IMG/VR virus record: IMGVR_UViG_3300007509_000072
Coordinates: 1-21,439 of that record
Source: a virus
DNA: 21,439 nt
Strand: one strand, 5' to 3'
How positions within the stretch are numbered: the stretch's first letter is position 1; every line of letters starts with the position of its first letter. Below are positions 1 to 6,119 of the stretch, piece by piece. The translations under genes were made by a program, and so were the position numbers. The notes below the pieces were generated by a model that was not told where the DNA came from, searched no databases, and was given only the letters and a program-made list of their open reading frames with translations.

Positions 1-402
1 GCGTCTGGTGATGGTGTTGTTACCAATGATGGTGGAACAATGCGTCAAACAACCGTTGCTACGTTTGATACTTATTTCTCTGGTTCAACACAAACTTTAA
101 CTAATAAAACTTTAACAGCGCCTAAATTTGCTGATGCTGGATATATAGCTGATGCAAATGGTAATGAATTAGTTGTACTTCAAACAACTACTTCTGCAGT
201 CAATCACTTTGATATAGCAAACGCTGCGACTGGTAATAATCCTACTATTTCAGCGGTTGGCGGAGACTCTAATATAGACCTTACTTTAGTGCCAAAAGGC
301 ACAGGAGTTGGTAAATTAACTAATGCTAATGGCACTAGTTCTACACAAAAAATAACAACAGATGGAAAAAGTATTGTCTTCTCCATGGTTTTCGGGTATT
401 AA
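1..402 (+). CDS. Phage tail fibre protein, C-terminal end (5' partial)
   Basis: The frame is open from base 1 and gives 133 residues before a TAA at 400-402. The real start is upstream of the window, and the ATG at 40 is probably internal. The text TQTLTNKTLTAPKF (about residues 31-44) and the later DSNIDLTLVPKGTG are phrases I recognise from tail fibre and collar proteins of marine phages, where they repeat along a beta-rich shaft. The protein is rich in T, N, G and A and has no membrane segment. This part would sit near the distal, receptor-facing end of a fibre. The next gene starts 19 bases downstream with its own ribosome site. The fibre role is inferred from phrase similarity and context. 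An appendage or decoration protein is the alternative. Confidence 0.6.
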   Translation, partial: ASGDGVVTNDGGTMRQTTVATFDTYFSGSTQTLTNKTLTAPKFADAGYIADANGNELVVLQTTTSAVNHFDIANAATGNNPTISAVGGDSNIDLTLVPKGTGVGKLTNANGTSSTQKITTDGKSIVFSMVFGY

Positions 403-421
403 TATAAAAGGAGAATAAAAA

Positions 422-781
422 ATGGCAACACCTAATCTAGTTAACATAGCAACCATTACACCTAAAAATGCAATGGGTACTTTAGGAGACACTAGTAGAA
501 CAACTATGATTGACGTTCCTGCAGAAACTGCAGTTAGAATTGATACAATATTATTAGCAAACGATGACGGATCTAACGCTGTTGATGCAACAGTAGAAAT
601 TAGTAACGACAACGGTACAACTTATTATAAAATTGCAAGCACTATTTCTGTGCCAGCAGATTCAACGTTAAGTCTTATTGATAGATCAATCTATTTAGAT
701 GAAACAGATCTTATAGCTGTAACAGCAGGTGCCGCAAATGATTTAGACTACCATGTTTCATATGTAGAAATGGTAGATTAA
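422..781 (+). CDS. Small beta-rich phage structural protein
   Basis: A 119-residue protein with a strong Shine-Dalgarno (AAAGGAG at 407-413) nine bases ahead of the ATG. It has no cysteine or membrane segment. It alternates short hydrophobic strands with N/D/G/T turns: VRIDTILLAND, VDATVEISND, YYKIASTISV, LDYHVSYVEM. That looks like a single beta-sandwich domain. The same strand pattern occurs in the 113-residue product of 10077-10418, so the two appear to be distant paralogues on either side of the oxygenase cassette. The likely role is a minor virion or tail component next to the fibre. I cannot name the family with certainty. It is followed directly by a strong ribosome site (AGGAGG at 783-788) serving a short leader reading frame. 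Confidence 0.55.
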   Translation: MATPNLVNIATITPKNAMGTLGDTSRTTMIDVPAETAVRIDTILLANDDGSNAVDATVEISNDNGTTYYKIASTISVPADSTLSLIDRSIYLDETDLIAVTAGAANDLDYHVSYVEMVD

Positions 782-796
782 TAGGAGGAAAACTTA

Positions 797-877
797 ATGC
801 CAAAAATTAACAAAGATTTGATCCAGATCAAATCTTTTTATATAATATATGATATGAGGAAAAAATTAAATGCCTAA
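797..877 (+). CDS. 26-codon leader reading frame spanning a hairpin
   Basis: ATG at 797 follows a near-perfect Shine-Dalgarno, AGGAGG at 783-788, and the frame closes at TAA 875-877. Codons 6-14 lie on the palindrome at 812-837. The stop falls just after the start codon of the next gene (870), so a ribosome finishing this frame would end on top of that start. The first codons (M P K I) copy the first codons of the downstream gene (M P K I I K), as does the ribosome site before them. The frame is therefore either a translated leader affecting the hairpin and downstream initiation, or the remnant of the original gene start split by insertion of the hairpin-promoter unit. The peptide has no recognisable domain. 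Confidence 0.35.
   Translation: MPKINKDLIQIKSFYIIYDMRKKLNA
812..837 (+). terminator. 26-bp palindrome with T-tract, terminator-like, copy 1
   Basis: AAAGATTTGATC (812-823) pairs perfectly with GATCAAATCTTT (826-837), separated by CA, and a run of T follows to 839. In RNA this is a long stem ending in U residues, as in an intrinsic terminator, although it is A/T-rich and so weaker than a classical one. A reverse-complement copy lies at 1988-2015. The right half also lies in the spacer of a promoter whose -10 is at 841-846, so termination and re-initiation would be coupled. Confidence 0.6.
818..846 (+). promoter_or_regulatory. Sigma70-like promoter embedded in hairpin copy 1
   Basis: TTGATC (818-823) and a perfect TATAAT (841-846) are separated by exactly 17 bases. 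The -35 matches the consensus at four of six positions and is part of the left arm of the palindrome. Transcription would begin around 853 and serve the glycine-rich adhesin gene at 870, leaving a leader of about 17 bases containing GAGGA at 856-860. The A/T richness of the region makes chance matches to -10 common, but the spacing and position after a terminator are as expected for a real promoter. Confidence 0.45.
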
Positions 878-1559
878 AATAATTAAAGTCGCAAAAGGAT
901 CTTTTACAACAGCAGATATTACTGTTGACTCAGACGGAAGAGTTATTACAGCTTCTTCAGGATCAGGTGGTGCAAATTTAGTTGCAACATTTGGAGAAAC
1001 AGGTCCTGCTTCAGGAACATACACGGCACAACCAGGTGCTAATTATATAGTTGCTTACATAGGCGGAGGCGGTGGAGGCGCTGGAAGAAGTCCTGGTACC
1101 ATAAACGGAGCTGCTGGAGGCTTTGCTGCTTATGCAACACCTATTACACAACCTTACTCTAAAGCTTATTCAATTGGAGCTAGAGGAACTGGACAACAGG
1201 GACAAGGTGGTGGTGGTAATGCTGGAGGAGCGACTACTTTTGGTTCTCCTGCAACAGTAACTTCAAACGGTGGTGGTGGCGGTGGAGGTCCTGGTGGATC
1301 TCAAGGAAGTGTTGGAACTGTTTCTGGGGAAACTATGGATTTAACTAGTATAGGAAGTTCTACTAAAGGTTTAATGTATAACAAAAGTATAAGAAGACAA
1401 ATGGGTACAGATATTATAATGGACTCACCAAGTAATTTTGATAAGGATAACCGTACAGTATATCAAGGCCAAGGCGGAGCACAAGCAAACATAAGTTCTG
1501 AAGGTGGAGCACCAGGTGGATCTGGTTTCATCTATGTTTACGAAAACATAGGTTCTTAA
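870..1559 (+). CDS. Glycine-rich phage adhesin / tail fibre tip protein
   Basis: A 229-residue protein. Residues 1-35 form a short N-terminal section ending in SSGSGG. Residues 60-145 contain several poly-glycine runs separated by short polar segments (YIGGGGGGAG, GQGGGGNAGG, SNGGGGGGG). The C-terminus ends in PGGSGFIYVYE. This layout matches the glycine-rich domain common in phage tail fibre tips (Pfam Gly_rich_2 type, from memory), and resembles the polyglycine-helix adhesins of T-even phages in principle. The likely role is receptor binding on the host surface. ATG 870 has GAGGA at 856-860. A hairpin-promoter unit precedes it and a reverse-complement copy follows the next gene, so this gene and its partner could be exchanged as a unit. 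Receptor specificity cannot be predicted. Confidence 0.6.
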   Translation: MPKIIKVAKGSFTTADITVDSDGRVITASSGSGGANLVATFGETGPASGTYTAQPGANYIVAYIGGGGGGAGRSPGTINGAAGGFAAYATPITQPYSKAYSIGARGTGQQGQGGGGNAGGATTFGSPATVTSNGGGGGGGPGGSQGSVGTVSGETMDLTSIGSSTKGLMYNKSIRRQMGTDIIMDSPSNFDKDNRTVYQGQGGAQANISSEGGAPGGSGFIYVYENIGS

Positions 1560-1561
1560 TT

Positions 1562-1984
1562 ATGGCAAAAATAGTAATGTCAGCGTTAGAAGATGGTGGA
1601 GTTTATAAAGTTTTTGCTGATCAAGCAGAATTAGATGCTTCACACATAGTACAATCTGCATATACAATTGTTGATTTGTCTGATGCTGATTTAGAAAAAG
1701 TTTTAGAAGAAACAGCAACCTTTAAAGTTACGGATGGAGTTTTAGGTGTTGTTGACATATCTACTACTTGGAACAAAGAAGAGTATAAAAATGCTAAAGA
1801 CAAACTTTTAGTGGTTTACAATAGTATGGATGATAAAACTAAAAAAGCTTCTTTAGAAAGTTTTATAGAAACTGTTAATGGCATAGACATAGATTCTTTA
1901 ACAATAGATTCATCAGTATCTTTTTGGAAATACGTAAAATCAATAAACGGCAACGTCGGTTATCACCCTTTACAATTATTATAA
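1562..1984 (+). CDS. Hypothetical protein downstream of adhesin
   Basis: A 140-residue acidic protein that starts two bases after the adhesin gene stops. It has no clear ribosome site of its own, so translation is probably coupled. The N-terminal third looks like a small alpha/beta unit (KVFADQAELDAS, YTIVDLSDADLEKVLEE). The C-terminal half is mostly helical and charged, with KNAKDKLLVVYNSMDDKTKKASL. There is no signal peptide or membrane segment. I do not recognise the family. Small genes directly after phage adhesins often encode assembly chaperones for the fibre, and that is a reasonable guess from position only. The gene is followed at once by the terminator-like palindrome at 1988-2015, so the adhesin and this gene seem to form a two-gene transcription unit. 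Confidence 0.45.
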   Translation: MAKIVMSALEDGGVYKVFADQAELDASHIVQSAYTIVDLSDADLEKVLEETATFKVTDGVLGVVDISTTWNKEEYKNAKDKLLVVYNSMDDKTKKASLESFIETVNGIDIDSLTIDSSVSFWKYVKSINGNVGYHPLQLL

Positions 1985-1987
1985 TTA

Positions 1988-2015
1988 AAAAGATTTGATC
2001 TGGATCAAATCTTTT
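1988..2015 (+). terminator. Palindromic terminator-like hairpin, copy 2 (inverted copy of 812-837)
   Basis: AAAAGATTTGATC (1988-2000) pairs with GATCAAATCTTTT (2003-2015) around a central TG. The central dinucleotide is TG here and CA in copy 1, so the two 26-bp cores are exact reverse complements of each other. The hairpin lies four bases after the stop codon at 1984, the right place for a terminator of the adhesin unit. Its right arm ends in TTTT. Confidence 0.65.
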
Positions 2016-2022
2016 ATCCCCC

Positions 2023-2051
2023 TTTACTATCCCCTTTACAAATTATATAAT
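2023..2051 (+). promoter_or_regulatory. Sigma70-like promoter P1 for the oxygenase cassette
   Basis: TTTACT (2023-2028) and TATAAT (2046-2051) are separated by 17 bases. The stretch TTATATAATATAT around the -10 is the same as that around the -10 after hairpin copy 1, so the hairpin plus promoter behaves as a repeated unit. It precedes the first oxygenase gene at 2099. It overlaps a second candidate promoter that is shifted by 12 bases. Confidence 0.45.
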
Positions 2052-2063
2052 ATATACTATAGT
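2035..2063 (+). promoter_or_regulatory. Sigma70-like promoter P2 for the oxygenase cassette
   Basis: TTTACA (2035-2040) and TATAGT (2058-2063) are separated by 17 bases, each matching consensus at five of six positions. The -35 lies in the second copy of a 12-base-period direct repeat of CCCCTTTAC (2019-2027 and 2031-2039), which also supplies the -35 of P1. A second direct repeat, TATAGTGC, lies at 2058-2065 and 2069-2076. Transcription from P2 would leave a leader of roughly 30 bases that includes AAAGG just ahead of ATG 2099. Confidence 0.4.
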
Positions 2064-2098
2064 GCCTTTATAGTGCTCGAAAGAATTATAAAGGTACA

Positions 2099-2650
2099 AT
2101 GCAAAACTTATTTGTAATAGAAGATTTTTATACTGCTGAAAATTTCGGCTTAATGTCTAATTTTCAAAGAACGTGTAACCTGAAAGGTTTACATGTCCCT
2201 CAAAATATTTATTACCCTTCAAGACTAGAAGCTTATCCTACATGGGAATCTGATAATTTTGAAAAAGATCAAATAGAATACAACCTTACAGAAAAAACTT
2301 TAATTCAAAAAACAGGGTTTAAAATTAAAAAAATTAAATCTTTTTTTAGAAAAGTATTAACTTCTGAACTTTTAAAATCTCCCTACAAAGGAAGAAATGA
2401 ATCCCTTATCCATCAAGATTCCGACAATTTTGATTGGGCTGGTGTAGTATATTTTGATAGTTTTAGTATAGAGGATGGAACAAGACTATATTCATATAGA
2501 GAACAAGTAAAGCCTGATATTATAATTGGATCTAAGCCCAATAGATGTATAGTTTTTAAAGCTGCCTTATTTCATTCGGCGGGAATAGATTGGAATAAAG
2601 ATTCGAGGACTGTGCAAACATTTTTTTTAAAAACGGATGAGAATGTTTGA
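2099..2650 (+). CDS. 2OG-Fe(II) oxygenase-like protein (HxD type), cassette gene 1
   Basis: A 183-residue protein, first of the oxygenase cassette, with AAAGG a few bases before the ATG. The C-terminal half fits the double-stranded beta-helix of 2-oxoglutarate/Fe(II) dioxygenases: His105-Gln-Asp107 in LIHQDSDNFDWAGVVYF as the first two iron ligands, His159 in ALFHSAG as the third, and Arg170 in DSRTVQTFF at the position that binds the 2OG carboxylate. Residues 1-30 (FVIEDFYTAENFGLM) look like the usual N-terminal helix of such proteins. The expected reaction is Fe(II)- and O2-dependent hydroxylation or oxidation of an unknown substrate, giving succinate and CO2. No signal peptide is seen, so it should act in the host cytoplasm or inside virions. 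Its 3' end overlaps the next gene. Confidence 0.65.
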   Translation: MQNLFVIEDFYTAENFGLMSNFQRTCNLKGLHVPQNIYYPSRLEAYPTWESDNFEKDQIEYNLTEKTLIQKTGFKIKKIKSFFRKVLTSELLKSPYKGRNESLIHQDSDNFDWAGVVYFDSFSIEDGTRLYSYREQVKPDIIIGSKPNRCIVFKAALFHSAGIDWNKDSRTVQTFFLKTDENV

Positions 2651-3389
2651 AAATAAAATAGAATTTAGTGCTCATGAAATATACGTCAATTTAAAAGACA
2701 GTTATCCTATACCAGCAAAAAATAATTTACCTGAATGGTATAAAAAATTAGATCATACTTGGCCAGATAAAACTGTTAAAGGGTGTGTGCCTTTTTTAGA
2801 TTCAATGTCAGCGGGGTATATTTTAAAATTACCTCAAGATTTTTATTTTAACCACAACTTTACAAATGAAAAAGGGGAGAAAGATACTATTTTTGCGTGT
2901 CCAATGTCAGAAGAATCTGGTTTTTTAAATTTACATTTTGTTAATTTGAACAAACAAGGAAATGAACATCATTCTGGAAAACAAATTAAAGGCAGTCCAC
3001 ATTTAAAAAAAAATAATAACCAAAGCGTTTTAAAGTTTCTGAATCCTTGGAAAATAAAAACACCTTCAGGATATTCTTGTTTATTTGTTCCTCCACTTAA
3101 TAATTCAGACGATAGATTTAGTATAATACCAGGTATTGTTGATACCGATACATATAATCAAGAGATAAATTTCCCATTCCTCATAAATGGAGATAAGTAT
3201 GAAACTTTAGAAACAACTCTGAAAAAAGGAACCCCTTATGTTCAAGTAATACCTTTTAAAAGAGAAAGTTGGAAAATGGTGATTAAAGGAAAAAAATCAC
3301 AAGACCTGGTTAAAGAAAAATTTGGATTCTCTTTAAAATTTTTACATAAATATAAAACATTATACTGGAATAAAAAATCATGGAAATAG
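2637..3389 (+). CDS. DUF6065-like protein of unknown function, cassette gene 2
   Basis: A 250-residue protein starting at ATG 2637 or, equally possible, ATG 2643. Both overlap the upstream gene. It has no HxD...H iron motif. The order of phrases, SYPIPAKNNLPEWYKKL near the start, CVPFLDSMSAGYILKLP, then SGYSCLFVPPLNN, GIVDTDTYN, INFPFLING, and finally KKGTPYVQVIPFKRESWKM, matches a family I know from marine phage and bacterial genomes annotated as DUF6065 (recalled, not searched). It is probably a globular, largely beta cytoplasmic protein. Members tend to occur near phage oxygenase genes, so a partner, substrate carrier or product-processing role for the neighbouring enzymes is possible but unproven. 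It overlaps the next start by ten bases. Confidence 0.55.
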   Translation: MRMFENKIEFSAHEIYVNLKDSYPIPAKNNLPEWYKKLDHTWPDKTVKGCVPFLDSMSAGYILKLPQDFYFNHNFTNEKGEKDTIFACPMSEESGFLNLHFVNLNKQGNEHHSGKQIKGSPHLKKNNNQSVLKFLNPWKIKTPSGYSCLFVPPLNNSDDRFSIIPGIVDTDTYNQEINFPFLINGDKYETLETTLKKGTPYVQVIPFKRESWKMVIKGKKSQDLVKEKFGFSLKFLHKYKTLYWNKKSWK

Positions 3390-3946
3390 ATAGTTTTATT
3401 AGAACGTATAAAATCATAGAAAAAAAACCGTTGTCTAAATTTTTAGCTTACGTTGAAAAAACAAAAACCTTTAAGGCAGCCCCTATTGTTACTAAAAAAG
3501 GATTGCAAGTTAATACTGAAGTCAGGGATGTTAAAACGTTATTTTTAAATGATTTAGAAAAGAGTTTAACTAATGTTCATTGGTACAATTATTTTAATAG
3601 CTGTTTTTTAAGATGTTTGGAAGAATACAAACGAGAAACTAATTCTGAGTTCCTGCATTATCAAAATAATTTTGAAATGAGCGTTTTAAAATATGATATA
3701 AATAATTTTTATACATGGCATACTGACCACGGTTTTACTACTCCGAGAACCATGAGTTGCATTTTATTGTGTAATGACGACTATGAAGGTGGGGACTTGA
3801 CATTTAAATTACCCAACCACGAAGAGTTTTGTGTTGAAGGTAAACCAGGTGAAGTAATAATGTGGCCTAGTAATTTCATGTACCCTCATTGCGTTAAACC
3901 TGTAACCAGTGGAAATAGAATAACAGTTGTTGGATGGTTGGTATAA
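3380..3946 (+). CDS. Prolyl-4-hydroxylase-like 2OG-Fe(II) oxygenase, cassette gene 3
   Basis: A 188-residue protein and the clearest oxygenase of the set. The iron ligands are His114 and Asp116 in YTWHTDHGF and His170 in FMYPHCVKPV. Arg180 in SGNRITVVGWL is placed to bind 2OG. Between them, the phrases MSCILLCNDDYEGGDLTF and GKPGEVIMWPSNF are typical of the P4Hc / PKHD-like branch of prolyl-4-hydroxylase-type enzymes. Residues 1-100 form the charged N-terminal helical part. The expected activity is hydroxylation of a protein side chain or a small molecule, with 2OG and O2 as co-substrates. The substrate is unknown. It starts ten bases before the stop of gene 2 and ends in TAATG, sharing its stop with the start of gene 4, so translation is coupled on both sides. 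Confidence 0.8.
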   Translation: MEIDSFIRTYKIIEKKPLSKFLAYVEKTKTFKAAPIVTKKGLQVNTEVRDVKTLFLNDLEKSLTNVHWYNYFNSCFLRCLEEYKRETNSEFLHYQNNFEMSVLKYDINNFYTWHTDHGFTTPRTMSCILLCNDDYEGGDLTFKLPNHEEFCVEGKPGEVIMWPSNFMYPHCVKPVTSGNRITVVGWLV

Positions 3947-4578
3947 TGAAACATAATGTGTGGCCTTTGTTTTCATCCCCTCTTTTTTTAATTGAAACTG
4001 ATTTAAAAAAAAATGAATTAAAGAAATTAGAACCAAAATTAAAAAAAGAAAAAACAATCCACAGTCCAATTAATAAACTTAGTGAGAACCCTAAACAAAA
4101 TAGTTTTAATACTAGTATAGAAGGAGTTTTACAAAAAGAGGAGTATGAAACTTTAAAAGATGCTGTCGTTAAATCCATAAGATGTATTAATGATAATTAT
4201 TTTAAATATAAAACTAATTTTATCATAAGTAAATCATGGGTGGGATGGGCTCCTGCAAAAAGCAGTTGTACTATTCACAGACATCAAAATTGTTTTTTAA
4301 GTGGAGTAGTTTATATTAAAGCAGAAGAAAACTGTGGAGATATTGAATTTGAAAACTTTAACCATAGGGACATATCAGTAGAACCTAGACACAAGAACAC
4401 TATTTATAATGTGGAACGTTTTCGGGTAACACCAAAACCAGGGTTACTGTTACTGTTTCCAAGTAATATGTATCATAAGATACATGAAAATAATTCAAAC
4501 AAAGACAGGATTTCTGTTCCTTTTGATGTTATGCCCACGTCTTTCTTAAATAAATATATTGAAAATAATGAAGTGTAA
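3946..4578 (+). CDS. 2OG-Fe(II) oxygenase of the TIGR02466 / 2OG-FeII_Oxy_5 type, cassette gene 4
   Basis: I chose ATG 3946, which shares TAATG with the upstream stop and gives a 210-residue protein beginning MKHNVWPLFSSPLFLIETDL, the usual N-terminus of this family. An in-frame ATG at 3934 would add four residues. Family signatures are His111-x-His113 in CTIHRHQNCFLSGVVYI, the strand CGDIEFEN, and PGLLLLFPSNMYHKIHENN with His177, followed by Arg188 in KDRISVPFDV. The family has His-x-His where most relatives have His-x-Asp. Which residues bind iron in it is not something I can settle. It is related to the products of 5089-5652, 5640-6119 and the minus-strand gene 7139-7708, suggesting duplication within the cassette. 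The substrate is unknown. Confidence 0.75.
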   Translation: MKHNVWPLFSSPLFLIETDLKKNELKKLEPKLKKEKTIHSPINKLSENPKQNSFNTSIEGVLQKEEYETLKDAVVKSIRCINDNYFKYKTNFIISKSWVGWAPAKSSCTIHRHQNCFLSGVVYIKAEENCGDIEFENFNHRDISVEPRHKNTIYNVERFRVTPKPGLLLLFPSNMYHKIHENNSNKDRISVPFDVMPTSFLNKYIENNEV

Positions 4579-5092
4579 ACTAATTAAAAATTTTTTGACA
4601 AAAGAAGAAATTAATCTTTGTACAGATTACTGTAGAATACAACACCGACAAAACAAATCTAATTTTGATAATCAAAACAGTAATTTGGATTCTAGTTTCT
4701 ATGCAGATCCTTTAATGGAATCCATGTTGTTAAACAAAAGAAAGTTAGTTGAAAAACATTCAAAACTGAAGTTGCTACCAACTTATTCTTATTTTAGAGT
4801 CTACACTTATAAATCAGATTTACCAAAACATACAGATAGACCCTCTTGTGAAATAAGTGTTACAGTGCATATAAACTCAGACGGAACACCTTGGGAAATA
4901 TATGCTGGAGATAAAAAATACAGAACTAAACCAGGAGACGCTATTTTATATAAAGGTTGTGAAGTTGAACATTGGAGAGAACCTTTTGAAGGCGACTGGC
5001 ATGCACAAACTTTTTTACATTATGTAAATTCTGAGGGACCCTATAAAGATTTTTATAAGGATCAAAGAAGAATGTGGGGAGATAAAAAATGA
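4568..5092 (+). CDS. 2OG-Fe(II) oxygenase (P4H-like), cassette gene 5
   Basis: ATG 4568 gives 174 residues. A TTG nine bases earlier is in frame but less likely. It overlaps the upstream gene by 11 bases. The motif set is His88 and Asp90 in DLPKHTDRPSCEISVTVHI, His135 in GCEVEHWREPF, and the C-terminal strand WHAQTFLHYVN, where an Arg or Lys 2OG anchor is not obvious. The phrase KPGDAILYKGCEVEHWREP is one I recognise from phage and bacterial 2OG oxygenases of prolyl-hydroxylase type. The N-terminus (KLIKNFLTKEEINLCTDYC) is the standard opening helix. The chain ends with a charged tail (FYKDQRRMWGDKK). Without a clear basic 2OG anchor, its co-substrate binding may differ from its neighbours. 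ATGA couples it to gene 6. Confidence 0.72.
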   Translation: MKCKLIKNFLTKEEINLCTDYCRIQHRQNKSNFDNQNSNLDSSFYADPLMESMLLNKRKLVEKHSKLKLLPTYSYFRVYTYKSDLPKHTDRPSCEISVTVHINSDGTPWEIYAGDKKYRTKPGDAILYKGCEVEHWREPFEGDWHAQTFLHYVNSEGPYKDFYKDQRRMWGDKK

Positions 5093-5652
5093 GCTTTTTA
5101 GAAATTATGTTTTGTCATTCAATATATCATTCAACACTATCCAACGAAAAAATTAAAAAACAATTATTAAAAATCGTGTACGCTTTAGAAAAAAATGTTG
5201 AATCAAATAAAAAAACCAACAAAGGGGGATATCAAAAAGAGTTAAACTGTAAAGATTTATTCTCAAATTTAATATCTAAAGAAATTAATAAATATGAGAA
5301 ACTTTTAAATTTCAATAAGAAATTAAAGCTGGATAATTTATGGTGTAATATTAATTACAAAAACAGTTATAATGTATCCCATGTACATCCCCAAGCTCAT
5401 TTTTCAGGAGTCTATTATTTAAAGACGCCAACAAATTGTGGTCAATTAATTTTCACTAATCCCAATACATTTGTTGGAATGCACTCTGAAATGGAACAAG
5501 CAAGTGAGCACCCTAATTTCAAATCTCATTTTTATATAGAACCTGTTGAAAACCTATTGTTAATTTTTCCTTCTTACTTATTACATGAAGTGGAAATGAA
5601 CGATTCTAATAAAAAAAGAATATCAATATCTTTTAATTTATGCATCAAATAA
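5089..5652 (+). CDS. 2OG-Fe(II) oxygenase of the TIGR02466 / 2OG-FeII_Oxy_5 type, cassette gene 6
   Basis: A 187-residue protein whose ATG overlaps the previous stop as ATGA, a standard coupled start. Signatures are His98-x-His100 in VSHVHPQAHFSGVYYL, then CGQLIFTNPNT, then NLLLIFPSYLLHEVEMND with His166, and Arg177 in KKRISISFNL. The arrangement is the same as in gene 4 and in the minus-strand gene. The first 75 residues are Lys/Asn-rich and helical (residues 20-70), consistent with a lid over the barrel. The next gene is evidently a diverged copy of this one: it repeats the CG-x-I/L-x-F strand, the SNKKR segment and the general length. It is predicted to be cytoplasmic with unknown substrate. 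Confidence 0.75.
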   Translation: MSFLEIMFCHSIYHSTLSNEKIKKQLLKIVYALEKNVESNKKTNKGGYQKELNCKDLFSNLISKEINKYEKLLNFNKKLKLDNLWCNINYKNSYNVSHVHPQAHFSGVYYLKTPTNCGQLIFTNPNTFVGMHSEMEQASEHPNFKSHFYIEPVENLLLIFPSYLLHEVEMNDSNKKRISISFNLCIK

Positions 5653-6119
5653 ATATATTTACAAAATCATTATTTTTTACTGATCAAAAAGATTCGGAAT
5701 TTAAAAAAGAAACTGTGAAAACAAAACAAGTAGATGTTAAAAAATTTAATAAAATTATTTCTAATTTTGTAAATGGACTATGTAAAAACTATTGTATAGA
5801 TTCTCAAAAAATTGAGATTGACAATGTTTCTTTTGTTGAAGATTTAAAAAATGAAAGTAATTTAAATCAAAAATTTAAAGATTTTTTATTTCAAGGACTG
5901 TATCTAATTGATGTAGATGAAGATTGTGGTTTAATATCTTTTAAAAGAGAACCTGAAAAAATCATATTTATTCATACAGATTTTATCCCTGTTTTTAATT
6001 TCATAGCCAGAGAAAACACAGTGGTGGTAATTCCTTTTAATGTTTCATTTGATCTTAAAGAAAATAAATCAAATAAAAAAAGACAATATATACACTTTAC
6101 TTTAAAATATGCCTACTGA
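5640..6119 (+). CDS. Degenerate oxygenase-fold paralogue lacking metal ligands, cassette gene 7
   Basis: A 159-residue protein overlapping the upstream gene by 13 bases. It aligns with gene 6 over the catalytic half: FQGLYLIDVDEDCGLISFK against FSGVYYLKTPTNCGQLIFT, and SNKKRQYIHFTL against SNKKRISISFNL. At the metal sites it has Gln77 and Phe79 in place of the two histidines of HVH, and Phe137 in place of the distal histidine. The 2OG arginine (Arg148) is kept. The frame is open with no frameshift, so selection seems to have kept the fold while the chemistry was lost. It may be a pseudoenzyme that scaffolds, regulates or dimerises with an active paralogue, or binds the same substrate as a decoy. 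Catalysis is unlikely. Confidence 0.6.
   Translation: MHQINIFTKSLFFTDQKDSEFKKETVKTKQVDVKKFNKIISNFVNGLCKNYCIDSQKIEIDNVSFVEDLKNESNLNQKFKDFLFQGLYLIDVDEDCGLISFKREPEKIIFIHTDFIPVFNFIARENTVVVIPFNVSFDLKENKSNKKRQYIHFTLKYAY

Noticed and set aside
870-1559. Collagen-like protein as identity of the glycine-rich gene
   Set aside because: Glycine occurs in runs rather than in a Gly-X-Y period, so a polyglycine adhesin domain fits better.
3934-3945. Earlier ATG for cassette gene 4
   Set aside because: The ATG at 3946 shares TAATG with the upstream stop and gives the family-typical N-terminus; the extra four residues add nothing recognisable.
3809-4178. Two minus-strand frames with membrane-like sequence opposite cassette genes 3 and 4
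   Set aside because: Hydrophobicity arises from reading Lys/Asn/Glu-rich codons backwards; both oppose supported enzymes.
4559-4567. TTG start for cassette gene 5
   Set aside because: An ATG lies three codons later and gives the usual N-terminus of the family.
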